64,000 nt of DNA from Sphingomonas sp. BT-65. Its GTDB lineage: Bacteria; Pseudomonadota; Alphaproteobacteria; Sphingomonadales; Sphingomonadaceae. The notes beneath the pieces were generated by a model, which was given only the letters and a program-made list of their open reading frames with translations, was not told the DNA's origin and did no database searches. This document shows positions 1-8,655 of this stretch, piece after piece. The stretch spans positions 1,364,001 to 1,428,000 of the forward strand of contig NZ_JAPCIA010000001.1 in NCBI RefSeq assembly GCF_026107375.2, read 5' to 3'. Position 1 is the first letter of the stretch. Every line of letters starts with the position of its first letter. The translations under genes were made by a program, and so were the position numbers.

Positions 1-116
1 AACAGGACGTCGACATCATGGCCTGGGCGATGGGCACCCAGCCGGTGCCGCCCGAATATCAGGGGGCCATCATGTCCGCGCTCAGGGCGCTCAACTACGT
101 CCCCGTCGCCGAGTAA
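1..116 (+). CDS. sdhE: FAD assembly factor SdhE (C-terminal fragment)
   Basis: Only the last 37 codons are in the window, in the frame ending with TAA at 114-116. The peptide has the D-x-D-x-x-x-W-x-x-G pattern followed by P-E-Y, typical of the C-terminal helices of the small SdhE/YgfY family. These proteins help attach FAD covalently to the flavoprotein subunit of succinate dehydrogenase. The stop lies three bases before the mfd start, and sdhE directly upstream of mfd is a common alphaproteobacterial order, which supports the call. The start is outside the window. Confidence 0.8.
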   Translation, partial: QDVDIMAWAMGTQPVPPEYQGAIMSALRALNYVPVAE

Positions 117-119
117 CCC

Positions 120-3100
120 GTGCCCGATCTCAATCGCATCCTGAACGCTTCGGCGCCGCTCACGCTTGCGGGCGCGCCCTCGGGCTTCCTCCCGTGGCTG
201 CTCGCCGATCTCGCGCGCGCCTCGACCACGGGCGCCGTCTACATCGCGCCCGACGAAGCCGCGATGCGCGCGGTCGCGTCCACCGCGACCTTCTTCGCGC
301 CCGAGCTCGAGATCGTCCAGTTCCCCGCCTGGGACTGCCTCCCCTATGACCGCGCCAGCCCCACGCTGCGCGTCATGGCCGAGCGCATGGCCGCGCTCTC
401 CGCGCTGCAGAGCAAGGCCAGCAAGCCGCGCCTGATCCTCACCACCGTCAACGCCGCGACCCAGCGCACGCTCACCCCGTTCCGCATCCGCCAGATGACT
501 GCGCGCCTCGCCCCCGGCGAGCGCATCTCGCTCGACAAGCTCGCCGCGCTGCTCAGCGCCAACGGCTATGTCCGCACCGACACCGTCCATGATTCGGGCG
601 AGTTCGCGGTGCGCGGCGGCCTCGTCGATCTCTTCCCCTCGGGCTCCGAGCAGGGCCTGCGCCTCGACTTCTTCGGCGACGAGATCGAGAGCGTCCGCAC
701 CTTCGACCCCGCCGACCAGCGCACCACCGGCCGCGTCGACGGCTTCACCCTCCTCCCCGCCTCCGAGGCTTTGCTCGACGAGGACACGATCAAGCGTTTC
801 CGCACGCGCTATCGCGAGAAGTTCGGCGCCACCGCCACCGGCGACCCGCTGTACCAGGCGATCAGCGATGGCCGCCGCCTCGCCGGCATGGAGCATTGGC
901 TGCCGCTGTTCGAGGAGCGCCTCGAAACGCTGTTCGACCATCTCCCCGAGAACGCCGTGATCGTCCGCGACGCGGGCGATGCCGGTGCCGCCGAAAACCG
1001 CTTCGAGGCGATCGCCGACTATCAGGCCAACCGCGTCCGCGCCCAGTCGACCGATGCCGGCAGCTACCGCCCGCTCGGCACCGACCAGCTCTACTTGCTC
1101 CCCGACGAGTGGGAGAAGCGGCTCAAGGCGGTGAAGGCGCACCTCGCCACGCCGTTCCACGAGCCGGAGAGTGCCACCGTGCTCGACTTTGAAGTCGACG
1201 GCCCGCGCGACTTCGCGCCGGAGCGCGCGGCAGGCACCAACATCTACGAAGCCGTCACCGACCACCTCGCCAGGCTGCGCAAGGGTGGCAGGAAACCCAT
1301 CCTCGCCAGCTACTCGACCGGCTCGCGCGAGCGCCTCTCCGGCCTGCTCGCCGACCACGGCCTCACCGGTGCGCGCCAGGCCGAAAGCTGGCAGGAGGCG
1401 CTAGGAGCGGCCGACAAGGGCGTCGCCCTGATCGTCCTCCCGCTCGACCACGGCTTCGCCGCCCCCGGCGTCGCGCTGCTCACCGAGCAGGACATGCTCG
1501 GCGACCGCCTCGTCCGCCGCAACAAGCGCAAGAAGTCGACCGACGCCTTCCTCGCCGAACTCGCCACCCTCTCGCCCGGCGATCTCGTCGTGCATATCGA
1601 GCACGGCATCGGCCGCTACGAGGGCCTGACCCAGATCCCGGTGCAGAAGGCGCCGCACGATTGCGTCGCGCTCACCTATGCCGGCGGCGACAAGCTCTAC
1701 GTCCCCGTCGAAAATCTCGAAGTCCTCTCCCGCTACGGCTCGTCCGACGAGGTCGCCTCGCTCGACAAGCTCGGCGGCGAGGCCTGGCAGCGCCGCAAGT
1801 CGCGGATGAAGGAGCGCATCCGCGAGATCGCGGGCGAGCTCATCGCCACCGCCGCCGCGCGCGCCGTGCGCCCCGGCGAAGTGCTCGAGCCCGATCCCGG
1901 CGGCTATCCCGCCTTCGTCGACCGCTTCCCCTTCACCGAGACCGACGACCAGGACCGCGCCATCTCCGACGTGCTCGAAGACCTCGGCGCCGGCCGCCCG
2001 ATGGACCGGCTCGTCGTCGGCGATGTCGGCTTCGGCAAGACCGAGATCGCGTTGCGCGCCGCCTTCATCGCGGCGATGGCGGGCAAGCAGGTCGCGGTGG
2101 TCTGCCCCACCACCCTGCTCGCGCGCCAGCACTACACCAATTTCGTCCAGCGCTTCGAAGGCTTCCCGATCAACATCGGCCGCCTCTCGCGCCTCGTCCC
2201 TGCCGCGGAGTCCAAGGCGACCAGGGAAGGCCTCGCCGACGGCCAGATCGACATCGTCGTCGGCACCCATGCGATCCTCGCCAAGGGCATCGACTTCAAG
2301 CGCCTCGGCCTCGTCATCGTCGACGAGGAGCAGCGCTTCGGCGTCACCCACAAGGAACGGCTCAAGGGCCTCAAGGCCGACGTCCACGTCCTCACCCTCA
2401 CCGCCACCCCGATCCCGCGCACCCTCCAGATGGCGATGTCGGGCCTGCGCGAGCTCAGCGTGATCCAGACCCCGCCGGTCGATCGCCTCGCGGTGCGCAC
2501 CTATGTCATGCCATGGGATCCGGTCGTCCTCCGCGAGGCGCTGCTGCGCGAACATTATCGCGGCGGGCAAAGCTTCTTCGTCACCCCGCGCATCGCCGAC
2601 CTGCCCGATATCGAGCAGTTCCTGCGCGAGGAGGTGCCCGAGGTGCGTTACGTCGTCGCCCATGGCCAGATGGCGGCATCCGAGGTCGAGGAGCGCATGT
2701 CCGCCTTCTACGACAGGAAATACGAGGTGCTGGTCTCCACCACCATCATCGAATCCGGCCTCGACATCCCCTCGGCCAACACGATGATCATCAACCGCGC
2801 CGACCGCTTCGGCCTCGCCCAGCTCTACCAGCTGCGCGGCCGCGTCGGCCGGGCCAAGACCCGCGCCTATGCCTATATGACCACCGCCCCCCAGCGGCTG
2901 ATGACCGAGGCCGCGGAAAAGCGCCTCAAGGTGCTGTCCGATCTCGAAAGCCTCGGCGCCGGCTTCCAGCTCGCCAGCCACGATCTCGACATCCGCGGCG
3001 CGGGCAACCTGCTCGGCGACGAGCAGTCGGGGCACATCAAGGAAGTCGGCTACGAGCTCTACCAGTCGATGCTGGAGGAGGCGATCATGGACGCCAAGGC

Positions 3101-3578
3101 CGGCGGCATGGCGAGCAACCGCCCGCGCGATCTCTCGCCCCAGATCACCGTCGACGCCCCGATCCTGATCCCGGAGGGCTTCGTCCCCGATCTCGACCTG
3201 CGCATGGGCCTCTACCGCCGCTTGAACGAGGTCGAGGACAAGCGCGGCATCGACGAATTCGCCGCCGAGATGATCGACCGCTTCGGTAAGCTGCCCGAGG
3301 AGACCGAGAACCTCCTCCTCCTGATCGAAGCCAAGCTCAACGCCAAGAAGGCCTGCATCGCCAAGATCGACGTCGGGCCAAAGGGCGCGCTGGTCAGCTT
3401 CCACGAGGACAAGTTCCCCAGCGTCGAAGGGCTGCTCGGCTATGTCGAGCGGCTGGAGGGTACCGCGAAGCTGCGGCCGGACATGAAGCTGGTCATCAGC
3501 CGGGTGTGGGCGACGCCGCGGGCGCGGCTGAATGCGGCGGTGCAGTTGTCGCGGGGGCTGGCGAAGGCGGCGGGGTGA
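120..3578 (+). CDS. mfd: transcription-repair coupling factor Mfd
   Basis: This 1152-residue protein is full length for Mfd, the ATP-driven translocase that removes RNA polymerase stalled at DNA damage and recruits UvrA. An N-terminal UvrB-like half is followed by the RNA-polymerase-interacting segment (around residues 490-560). The superfamily 2 motor has Walker A G-D-V-G-F-G-K-T near 634-642, a DEEQ box near 734 and the Q-L-R-G-R-V-G-R motif of helicase domain 2. The C-terminal TRCF domain binds UvrA in characterised homologues. Translation starts at GTG 120, right after the sdhE stop, so the two are probably cotranscribed. I see nothing unusual in the frame. Confidence 0.97.
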   Translation: MPDLNRILNASAPLTLAGAPSGFLPWLLADLARASTTGAVYIAPDEAAMRAVASTATFFAPELEIVQFPAWDCLPYDRASPTLRVMAERMAALSALQSKASKPRLILTTVNAATQRTLTPFRIRQMTARLAPGERISLDKLAALLSANGYVRTDTVHDSGEFAVRGGLVDLFPSGSEQGLRLDFFGDEIESVRTFDPADQRTTGRVDGFTLLPASEALLDEDTIKRFRTRYREKFGATATGDPLYQAISDGRRLAGMEHWLPLFEERLETLFDHLPENAVIVRDAGDAGAAENRFEAIADYQANRVRAQSTDAGSYRPLGTDQLYLLPDEWEKRLKAVKAHLATPFHEPESATVLDFEVDGPRDFAPERAAGTNIYEAVTDHLARLRKGGRKPILASYSTGSRERLSGLLADHGLTGARQAESWQEALGAADKGVALIVLPLDHGFAAPGVALLTEQDMLGDRLVRRNKRKKSTDAFLAELATLSPGDLVVHIEHGIGRYEGLTQIPVQKAPHDCVALTYAGGDKLYVPVENLEVLSRYGSSDEVASLDKLGGEAWQRRKSRMKERIREIAGELIATAAARAVRPGEVLEPDPGGYPAFVDRFPFTETDDQDRAISDVLEDLGAGRPMDRLVVGDVGFGKTEIALRAAFIAAMAGKQVAVVCPTTLLARQHYTNFVQRFEGFPINIGRLSRLVPAAESKATREGLADGQIDIVVGTHAILAKGIDFKRLGLVIVDEEQRFGVTHKERLKGLKADVHVLTLTATPIPRTLQMAMSGLRELSVIQTPPVDRLAVRTYVMPWDPVVLREALLREHYRGGQSFFVTPRIADLPDIEQFLREEVPEVRYVVAHGQMAASEVEERMSAFYDRKYEVLVSTTIIESGLDIPSANTMIINRADRFGLAQLYQLRGRVGRAKTRAYAYMTTAPQRLMTEAAEKRLKVLSDLESLGAGFQLASHDLDIRGAGNLLGDEQSGHIKEVGYELYQSMLEEAIMDAKAGGMASNRPRDLSPQITVDAPILIPEGFVPDLDLRMGLYRRLNEVEDKRGIDEFAAEMIDRFGKLPEETENLLLLIEAKLNAKKACIAKIDVGPKGALVSFHEDKFPSVEGLLGYVERLEGTAKLRPDMKLVISRVWATPRARLNAAVQLSRGLAKAAG

Positions 3579-3673
3579 GGGAGGGACGTTGATGGCCTCA
3601 CCAGGTCGAAGTGCATTCTTCGTCTGAATAGAGCCGTTTCCTGACAGTCAGGTGCGGTAACCTAAGGACCACC

Positions 3674-4567
3674 TCAGCGCCCCGCTGCCTTTGCAGCTTG
3701 GTTCGCCCAATAGAGCAGCAGCCGGGATCCGTTCTGGCTGTCATAGTCGTAGATCGGCGCACCCGTGGAAAGCGGCTGCACATACCCGTTGGCAACCGGC
3801 GCCAGCCACTTGGGCCACCGCATCAGCTGCTTGGACATGCTCTCCATCTTGTACCAGCCGCCATCGATGTATTCATAGACGTAGATGCGGCCCTGCGCGT
3901 CTTTGCCCACCGCAATATAGTCGAGCGGGTTCGGTCCCCATTTCCCGTAACAGCGCTGGCCGATGCACCAGAGGTGATCGATTCGAACGGCGAAGATGCC
4001 GTTGCCGTTGAGCAGCGATCGAGCAATCTCAAATCGGCACCACGGACGTGCCCAAGTATGCTCGCCGGTCAGGACGCAGGTTGCGCTTGTGCCGACGATG
4101 TTCTTGCTGATCGACTTCCGAAGATACTCCGCGTTGAAACTCTTGCGGCTTTCCCACAGGCTTCGGTCCTGAACGGTCTTCACCCGCTCACTGTCGATGA
4201 GCCTGATCTTGCCCGACTGCCGAACCTGATTGACCCGGTTCACGTCTGCGTAGTGGAAGGAGTAGAATACTCGCCGAATACGAGGCGCCGGTGCAGGCAA
4301 CATCGCGGGTGCGGTTGGTGGCGTCCTAAGCCCGAACAAACCCCCGAGTGCAGACGGCGTGCTACTTGCGAACGGGTTCAGGGCTGGCGGCTGCTTTCCC
4401 AAATACGCCCCGAATATCCCGCCCGGTGGCACTGCTGGTGGAGGCGGCGGCGGGTTGAACAGGTTCCGCAACGCGTCTTGGTGCGAGGTCGAACTTGGAG
4501 TTGGCGCTGGCGGATTGCTCAACGCGCGAATGATCTGCTCCAAATAGTCGTCCGGCTTTCCACTCAT
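3674..4567 (-). CDS. ThsB-like TIR-domain protein with Pro-rich N-terminus
   Basis: I place the start at ATG 4567 (297 aa); the frame stays open upstream to 4618. Residues 1-95 are low-complexity and Pro-rich, with a run of Pro near 39-44. Residues 97-295 resemble the TIR-like DUF1863/ThsB family: R-V-F-Y-S-F-H-Y (99-106) then R-V-N-Q-V-R, S-L-W (136-138), T-C-V-L-T-G (163-168), W-C-R-F-E-I (176-181, with Glu180 where the conserved TIR Glu lies) and G-P-N-P-L-D-Y (211-217). In Thoeris, ThsB senses phage and makes a cyclic ADP-ribose-type signal. No ThsA-like Macro, SLOG or SIR2 protein is visible here. The gene is last in a minus-strand set with two membrane proteins, and its first ~206 bases overlap the preceding gene in another frame. 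Family assignment is firm; an anti-phage role is inference. Confidence 0.85.
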   Translation of the reverse strand: MSGKPDDYLEQIIRALSNPPAPTPSSTSHQDALRNLFNPPPPPPAVPPGGIFGAYLGKQPPALNPFASSTPSALGGLFGLRTPPTAPAMLPAPAPRIRRVFYSFHYADVNRVNQVRQSGKIRLIDSERVKTVQDRSLWESRKSFNAEYLRKSISKNIVGTSATCVLTGEHTWARPWCRFEIARSLLNGNGIFAVRIDHLWCIGQRCYGKWGPNPLDYIAVGKDAQGRIYVYEYIDGGWYKMESMSKQLMRWPKWLAPVANGYVQPLSTGAPIYDYDSQNGSRLLLYWANQAAKAAGR

Positions 4568-4985
4568 GAATTCCACCATACACGATGAACAGGATGCACG
4601 CGAACAAAACCGGCACATAGAACATCAAGTTGGATTTGCTGGTCAGTGCCTTCTTGGTGTCGCCATCACAAACGGAAGGCGCGATCCCCATGTCGGCTGC
4701 ATCGTCCAAAGGCCGCACAATCACCTTGTCGTAAAAGGTGCGGAATTGCACTTCGAGCGTCATGTAATAGGTATCTATGAGGAACAGCAGAACGGCGGCG
4801 ATCATCGCTATCACGCCTAGCTGCATGGAATTCGCCTGGAGCGATATGGCAGCGAGGCCAGCGAGGATGGTGACGAGGAAGGTCTTCGCGCTGGCGCTGA
4901 AACCCGACATGCGAGTAATGACGCCCTGGATCATCCCCAGGTGCGCGACACGCATCGCAACCAAACTCTCCTCCGACAATGCCAT
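4362..4985 (-). CDS. three-TM membrane protein next to TIR protein
   Basis: This 207-aa protein has an N-terminal helix with M-I-Q-G-V-I-T-R-M (18-26). Two closely spaced membrane segments follow (about 34-50 and 54-72), then D-x-Y-Y and F-R-x-x-Y-D, and a third membrane segment (about 119-137). From memory, this pattern resembles a family of short bacterial membrane proteins often found beside TIR or other defence genes; I have no search to confirm it. The final ~69 residues are Ser/Ala/Pro-rich and lie wholly inside the start of the downstream TIR gene in a different frame. An A/G-rich ribosome site (GGGAG and GGGG) precedes ATG 4985. It could be a membrane effector or a membrane anchor for the TIR protein; the function is not known. 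Confidence 0.75.
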   Translation of the reverse strand: MALSEESLVAMRVAHLGMIQGVITRMSGFSASAKTFLVTILAGLAAISLQANSMQLGVIAMIAAVLLFLIDTYYMTLEVQFRTFYDKVIVRPLDDAADMGIAPSVCDGDTKKALTSKSNLMFYVPVLFACILFIVYGGIHEWKAGRLFGADHSRVEQSASANSKFDLAPRRVAEPVQPAAASTSSATGRDIRGVFGKAAASPEPVRK

Positions 4986-5008
4986 CCCCTGCTCTCCCTA
5001 AAGCCAGC

Positions 5009-5542
5009 TTACTTGTTCCAGCCGTCCACAATGGCCTGTGCGGATCGCTTGGCAGACGCGATACCGTCCTCCTTCATGTATGCCGCGACTTGATGGAGAT
5101 AGTAGGAGATTTTGTCTCTCGCGAAGCCACCATTGTCAGCGGGCGGAGTAGCAAAGCCATGCCGACGCAGCTTATTCATTATCACGTTTAAATTGGCGAT
5201 GACCGCTGGACTGGTGAAGACACTGCTACTGTTGTCAAGCGAGTAAGCAGCAAGCGACACGTCCGTAGCCAAAGCCTCAAGTGGCGTCAGACTACCTCGC
5301 TTCTCCAGCAAACGACGAACAAACACAGTTACGACGCATCCAAGCGCGAAAAACGCGACGGCTAGAAACCAGTCAGTCTGCACGATCCCAAAGAGCCAGT
5401 TGGGCAATGAGTGGACGAGTGGGTTTTTTGCGTAGCTGGCGATGTTGGATTGCATCTCGCTTGCGGACTGGTTCGCCATAAAGGCGATCAACGCCAGCAA
5501 GGGCGATCCCACAAAGACGATCACTTTCCAGATGTTCTTCAT
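5009..5542 (-). CDS. hypothetical two-TM membrane protein, first gene of TIR cassette
   Basis: I do not recognise the family. The start is taken at ATG 5542 (177 aa); the frame is open to 5596 but the extra residues look non-coding. Two hydrophobic segments (about 7-23 and 57-76) bracket a short polar loop. A soluble, largely helical C-terminus of about 100 residues follows and ends in G-W-N-K. The stop is 23 bases before the next gene on the same strand, so all three genes could share one transcript. The architecture of two membrane helices plus a small soluble domain would fit a signal-gated membrane effector, but no ligand-binding motif is visible and this is inference only. Confidence 0.65.
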   Translation of the reverse strand: MKNIWKVIVFVGSPLLALIAFMANQSASEMQSNIASYAKNPLVHSLPNWLFGIVQTDWFLAVAFFALGCVVTVFVRRLLEKRGSLTPLEALATDVSLAAYSLDNSSSVFTSPAVIANLNVIMNKLRRHGFATPPADNGGFARDKISYYLHQVAAYMKEDGIASAKRSAQAIVDGWNK

Positions 5543-6031
5543 GCGCTCAGATGCTCCCTGCCCCTGAAGCGTAAATAGGTGCATGGACGATACCAAACAA
5601 TCAACGCTACTTGTTGCGAATGCGTGGTGAACAGCAACTGCGGCACGCCCTCGATTAGCACCCGTTGCCGTTCTCGCTCTCGCGGAGCGCCGTCTCCACC
5701 AATGCGCGAACGACCGCTGTTAGGGCGCCTACCTGCCGACACCACTTGCAATGTTGGATTTCATTTGCTCACCTCGACCGGTCGCATGACGACCGCTCTT
5801 TGATTCTGTCGATCCGCCCGGGCCAACCGGGAACCCACACACCCTCCCGACAAACGCGACAAGGGTGACAGAATGAACCGCGTTCCGCGTAACATCGTCA
5901 ACTTCGCCAGTCGTCACCCGGCCTTTAGCCGCGGCCGCCGCCGCGCCAAACCATCGCGATAGTGTCAACCTAGTGTCAACTTCCGCCCCCGCCGCCCAAC
6001 CTTGACTTACGACAGCCCTGCATCGTCAACT
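5543..6031. other. gene-poor stretch at the edge of the TIR cassette
   Basis: About 490 bases without a convincing gene. It should hold the promoter of the minus-strand TIR cassette. A 10-base direct repeat, tagtgtcaac, occurs at 5960-5969 and again at 5971-5980, close to where the composition returns to that of the chromosome. Small frames here, such as 5729-5968 on minus and a 29-codon frame at 5873 on plus, have no ribosome site or family signal that I can see. Confidence 0.5.
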
Positions 6032-6844
6032 TCAGACTCCGCTCACCCCAAGCAACCACAGTGCCGTCCCCCGCCACCCCGGCGTACCCCACAACAAATG
6101 CATCGGGATCGTCGTCGCCAGCCCCAGCCCCAGCGCGATGACATAAGCCATGTGCACGCGCCGCAGGCGGTAGAGGTCCCACAGGAACATCGGCGCGATC
6201 AGCAGCAGCGGCCACAGATCGACCGTCAGCGGACTCTCCGGCAGGCTGGTGGGCAGCCAGAACATGCGGTCGGTCGCGGGCGGGAGCGCCGCGGCGGTGC
6301 CGAGGATCATCAGCCTTTTGTGCAGCCCCGAATCCCGCCGCCGCACCGCGATCCCCCAGGCGGTGAGCACCGCGAACAGCACCCCGATCCGAATCTGCAC
6401 CATCATGATGTTGAGCTGATGCTCGAAACGCGGCCTGAGCTGCGCCGCGACCTCCGGCGGACCGTTCAGGATCGCATCGGCCACTTGCAGGCGCACCACA
6501 GGGACCAGCAGGAAGCCGACGATCACCAGCGCCGGCGCCAGCACCATGGCGATCACGCCGAGCCGCTGGTGCAGGCCGCGCCGGCCGGTCGCCATCAGCG
6601 TGGTCTGCGTCATCAGAAGCAGCATCCAGCAGCCCATCAGCACGGCATGGACATGCAGGATCATCGGGAAGGGTGGCCGTTGCCCCAGCCGCACCGCTTC
6701 GATCTTCAGGAGCGAAACGGGAATGAACCCGGCGAGCACCGTGACCAGGAACAGCCCGGCCATGAACACATAGATCCAGCGATCGACGGCCTGCGCCAGC
6801 CCCGTCGAGCGTGCTTCGATACCGGAGTCCGCAAGCGTCGCCAT
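6032..6844 (-). CDS. conserved multi-pass membrane protein
   Basis: I place the start at ATG 6844, giving 270 aa; the longer frame to 6949 adds Cys-rich residues that look non-coding. About seven hydrophobic segments are present. His residues occur near segment ends (H-V-H-A-V-L-M-G, H-Q-R-L-G, H-K-R-L), as in the DUF2306-like and haem-associated membrane proteins common in sphingomonads. The function is unknown. The gene runs away from rhlE, with about 260 bases between the two starts for divergent promoters. Confidence 0.75.
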   Translation of the reverse strand: MATLADSGIEARSTGLAQAVDRWIYVFMAGLFLVTVLAGFIPVSLLKIEAVRLGQRPPFPMILHVHAVLMGCWMLLLMTQTTLMATGRRGLHQRLGVIAMVLAPALVIVGFLLVPVVRLQVADAILNGPPEVAAQLRPRFEHQLNIMMVQIRIGVLFAVLTAWGIAVRRRDSGLHKRLMILGTAAALPPATDRMFWLPTSLPESPLTVDLWPLLLIAPMFLWDLYRLRRVHMAYVIALGLGLATTIPMHLLWGTPGWRGTALWLLGVSGV

Positions 6845-7101
6845 GGCATTCCCCTGCCGCGCGCGGCACACTATACAGGGAATATTGCAGCACGCTTGCA
6901 TTGACTTCCGGCAGCAACACTGCCATATCCCCGCCCAGCGAGGCGTCATGCAGCGTGATCGGACGATCGGTTAACCCCGAGCGCCCCGGCTCCGCCTCGG
7001 TTGATTACTCGGCTTCCCATATCACGCGGGTTGTCATTTTTGACCCCGCCTCCGTGCGCGCCTTTGGCGTGCGCGTCGGCCGTAATTGCAAAGAGATTCC
7101 T

Positions 7102-8604
7102 TTGACCGAATTCAAGTCCCTCGGCCTGTCCGAGACCACCCTCGCTGCGCTTGCCGCGAAGGGCTACACCACCGCGACCCCGATCCAGGCGCAGTCGATC
7201 CCGTCGCTGCTCCAGGGCCGCGACCTGCTCGGCATCGCCCAGACCGGCACCGGCAAGACCGCGGCGTTCATGCTGCCCTCGATCGATCGCCTGATCGCAT
7301 CGGGCAAGCGCGCCCAGCCGCGCGGCTGCCGCATGCTCGTCCTTGCGCCGACCCGCGAACTGGCCAGCCAGATCGCGCAGAGCGCCCGCGACTACAGCAA
7401 GGGCTCGCGCCTCACCGTCGCCACCGTGTTCGGCGGCACCTCGATCCACAAGAACAAGACCGACCTTGCGCGCGGCGTCGACATCGTCGTCGCGACGCCC
7501 GGCCGCCTCGTCGACCTGATCGACCAGTGCTACGCGATCCTGCTCGGGATCGAGATCCTCGTGCTCGACGAAGCCGACCAGATGATGGACCTCGGCTTCA
7601 TCCATGCGCTCAAGCGCATCGTCCGCGAGCTGCCGAGCAAGCGCCAGACTTTGTTCTTCTCGGCGACCATGCCCAAGACGATCCGCGATCTCGCCAACCA
7701 GTTCATCCATGAGCCGGTCGAGGTGAAGGTGACCCCGGTCGCCACCACCGCGGAGCGCGTCGAGCAGTTCGTCACGCATGTGAACCAGGCCGAGAAGCAG
7801 TCGCTGCTGACGATCAAGCTGCGCGACGAGAGCATCGATCGCGCGCTGATCTTCACCCGCACCAAGCATGGCGCGGACCGCGTCGTGAAGCTGCTCGCCG
7901 CCAGCGGCATCGCCGCCAACGCGATCCACGGCAACAAGAGCCAGCCGCAGCGCGAGCGTGCGCTGGGCGAGTTCCGCTCGGGCAAGGTCAAGCTGCTCGT
8001 CGCGACCGACATCGCCGCCCGCGGCATCGACGTGTCGGGCGTCAGCCACGTGTTCAACTTCGAGCTGCCCAACGTGCCCGAGCAATATGTCCACCGCATC
8101 GGCCGCACCGCGCGCGCCGGCGCGACCGGCATCGCCTTCAGCTTCTGCGCCGATGACGAGCGGACCTATCTGCGCGACATCGAGCGGCTGACGCGCCAGA
8201 AGGTGACCGCGGTTGCGCTGCCCGAGGACTTCGTCGCCGAATCGGCGCGGATCAAGTCGACCCGTGGTCCGGTGACGATCAGCCGCGACGAGATGAACGG
8301 CCGCAACGGCCGCACCATGCAGGATCGCAACGCGCACCACCGCCACAACTCGCAGAGCCAGCGCGGCCCCCGCGCCAATCCTGCGGGCGGCGACCGTCGC
8401 AATGGCGAGCAGCGCGGCGATCGCCCCCAGGGCGACCGTCAGGCCCGGCCCGAAGGCCAGCGCGCGACGCTCGGCGCCAGCTTCGGAGCTCGCGAGGGCG
8501 GCGAGCGTCCGCAGGGCGACCAGCCGCGCTTCTACGGCCCGCGCAAGAAGAAGTGGGCGCCCCGCCCCGCCAATGGCGGCCAGCGCGGCGGTGCCCGCGG
8601 CTAA
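7102..8604 (+). CDS. rhlE: DEAD-box ATP-dependent RNA helicase RhlE
   Basis: The core carries the DEAD-box motifs in order: T-P-I-Q-A-Q (26-31), A-Q-T-G-T-G-K-T (46-53), P-T-R-E-L, T-P-G-R, D-E-A-D (156-159), S-A-T, and in the second RecA domain V-A-T-D-I-A-A-R-G-I-D and H-R-I-G-R-T-A-R. These proteins unwind short RNA duplexes in ribosome assembly and RNA decay. The last ~110 residues are Arg/Gly/Gln-rich and probably disordered, a usual RNA-binding tail for RhlE. I chose TTG 7102 (500 aa) because the helicase homology starts there with an AAGAGA site just upstream. The frame is open from 6811, so a GTG between about 7050 and 7080 is possible. Confidence 0.9.
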   Translation: MTEFKSLGLSETTLAALAAKGYTTATPIQAQSIPSLLQGRDLLGIAQTGTGKTAAFMLPSIDRLIASGKRAQPRGCRMLVLAPTRELASQIAQSARDYSKGSRLTVATVFGGTSIHKNKTDLARGVDIVVATPGRLVDLIDQCYAILLGIEILVLDEADQMMDLGFIHALKRIVRELPSKRQTLFFSATMPKTIRDLANQFIHEPVEVKVTPVATTAERVEQFVTHVNQAEKQSLLTIKLRDESIDRALIFTRTKHGADRVVKLLAASGIAANAIHGNKSQPQRERALGEFRSGKVKLLVATDIAARGIDVSGVSHVFNFELPNVPEQYVHRIGRTARAGATGIAFSFCADDERTYLRDIERLTRQKVTAVALPEDFVAESARIKSTRGPVTISRDEMNGRNGRTMQDRNAHHRHNSQSQRGPRANPAGGDRRNGEQRGDRPQGDRQARPEGQRATLGASFGAREGGERPQGDQPRFYGPRKKKWAPRPANGGQRGGARG

Positions 8605-8613
8605 TCTATGATC

Positions 8614-8648
8614 CGGCGCGCGGAGCGGTCATCAACGCTCCCGCGCCG
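8614..8648 (+). terminator. GC-rich hairpin after rhlE
   Basis: CGGCGCG (8614-8620) pairs with CGCGCCG (8642-8648), and GGAGCG (8622-8627) with CGCTCC (8636-8641), leaving one bulged C and an 8-base loop. There is no T-run, so it may be a 3'-end stabiliser rather than a true terminator. It lies between the convergent rhlE and the next minus-strand gene. Confidence 0.45.
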
Positions 8649-8655
8649 CATCGGC

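Noticed and set aside
1401..3404. A 667-codon minus-strand frame inside mfd
   Set aside because: Antisense to a well-conserved gene; no signal, domain or ribosome site supports it.
3674..5542. Calling the cassette a complete Thoeris system
   Set aside because: The TIR protein fits ThsB, but no ThsA-type protein (SIR2-SLOG or Macro) is encoded, so a named system would overstate the evidence.
5873..5962. Short plus-strand frame of 29 codons with an Arg-rich end
   Set aside because: Poor ribosome site, and no family I know; too little to support a gene.
5729..5968. Minus-strand 79-codon frame beside the TIR cassette
   Set aside because: No ribosome site or recognisable sequence; Ala-rich start looks like translated non-coding DNA.
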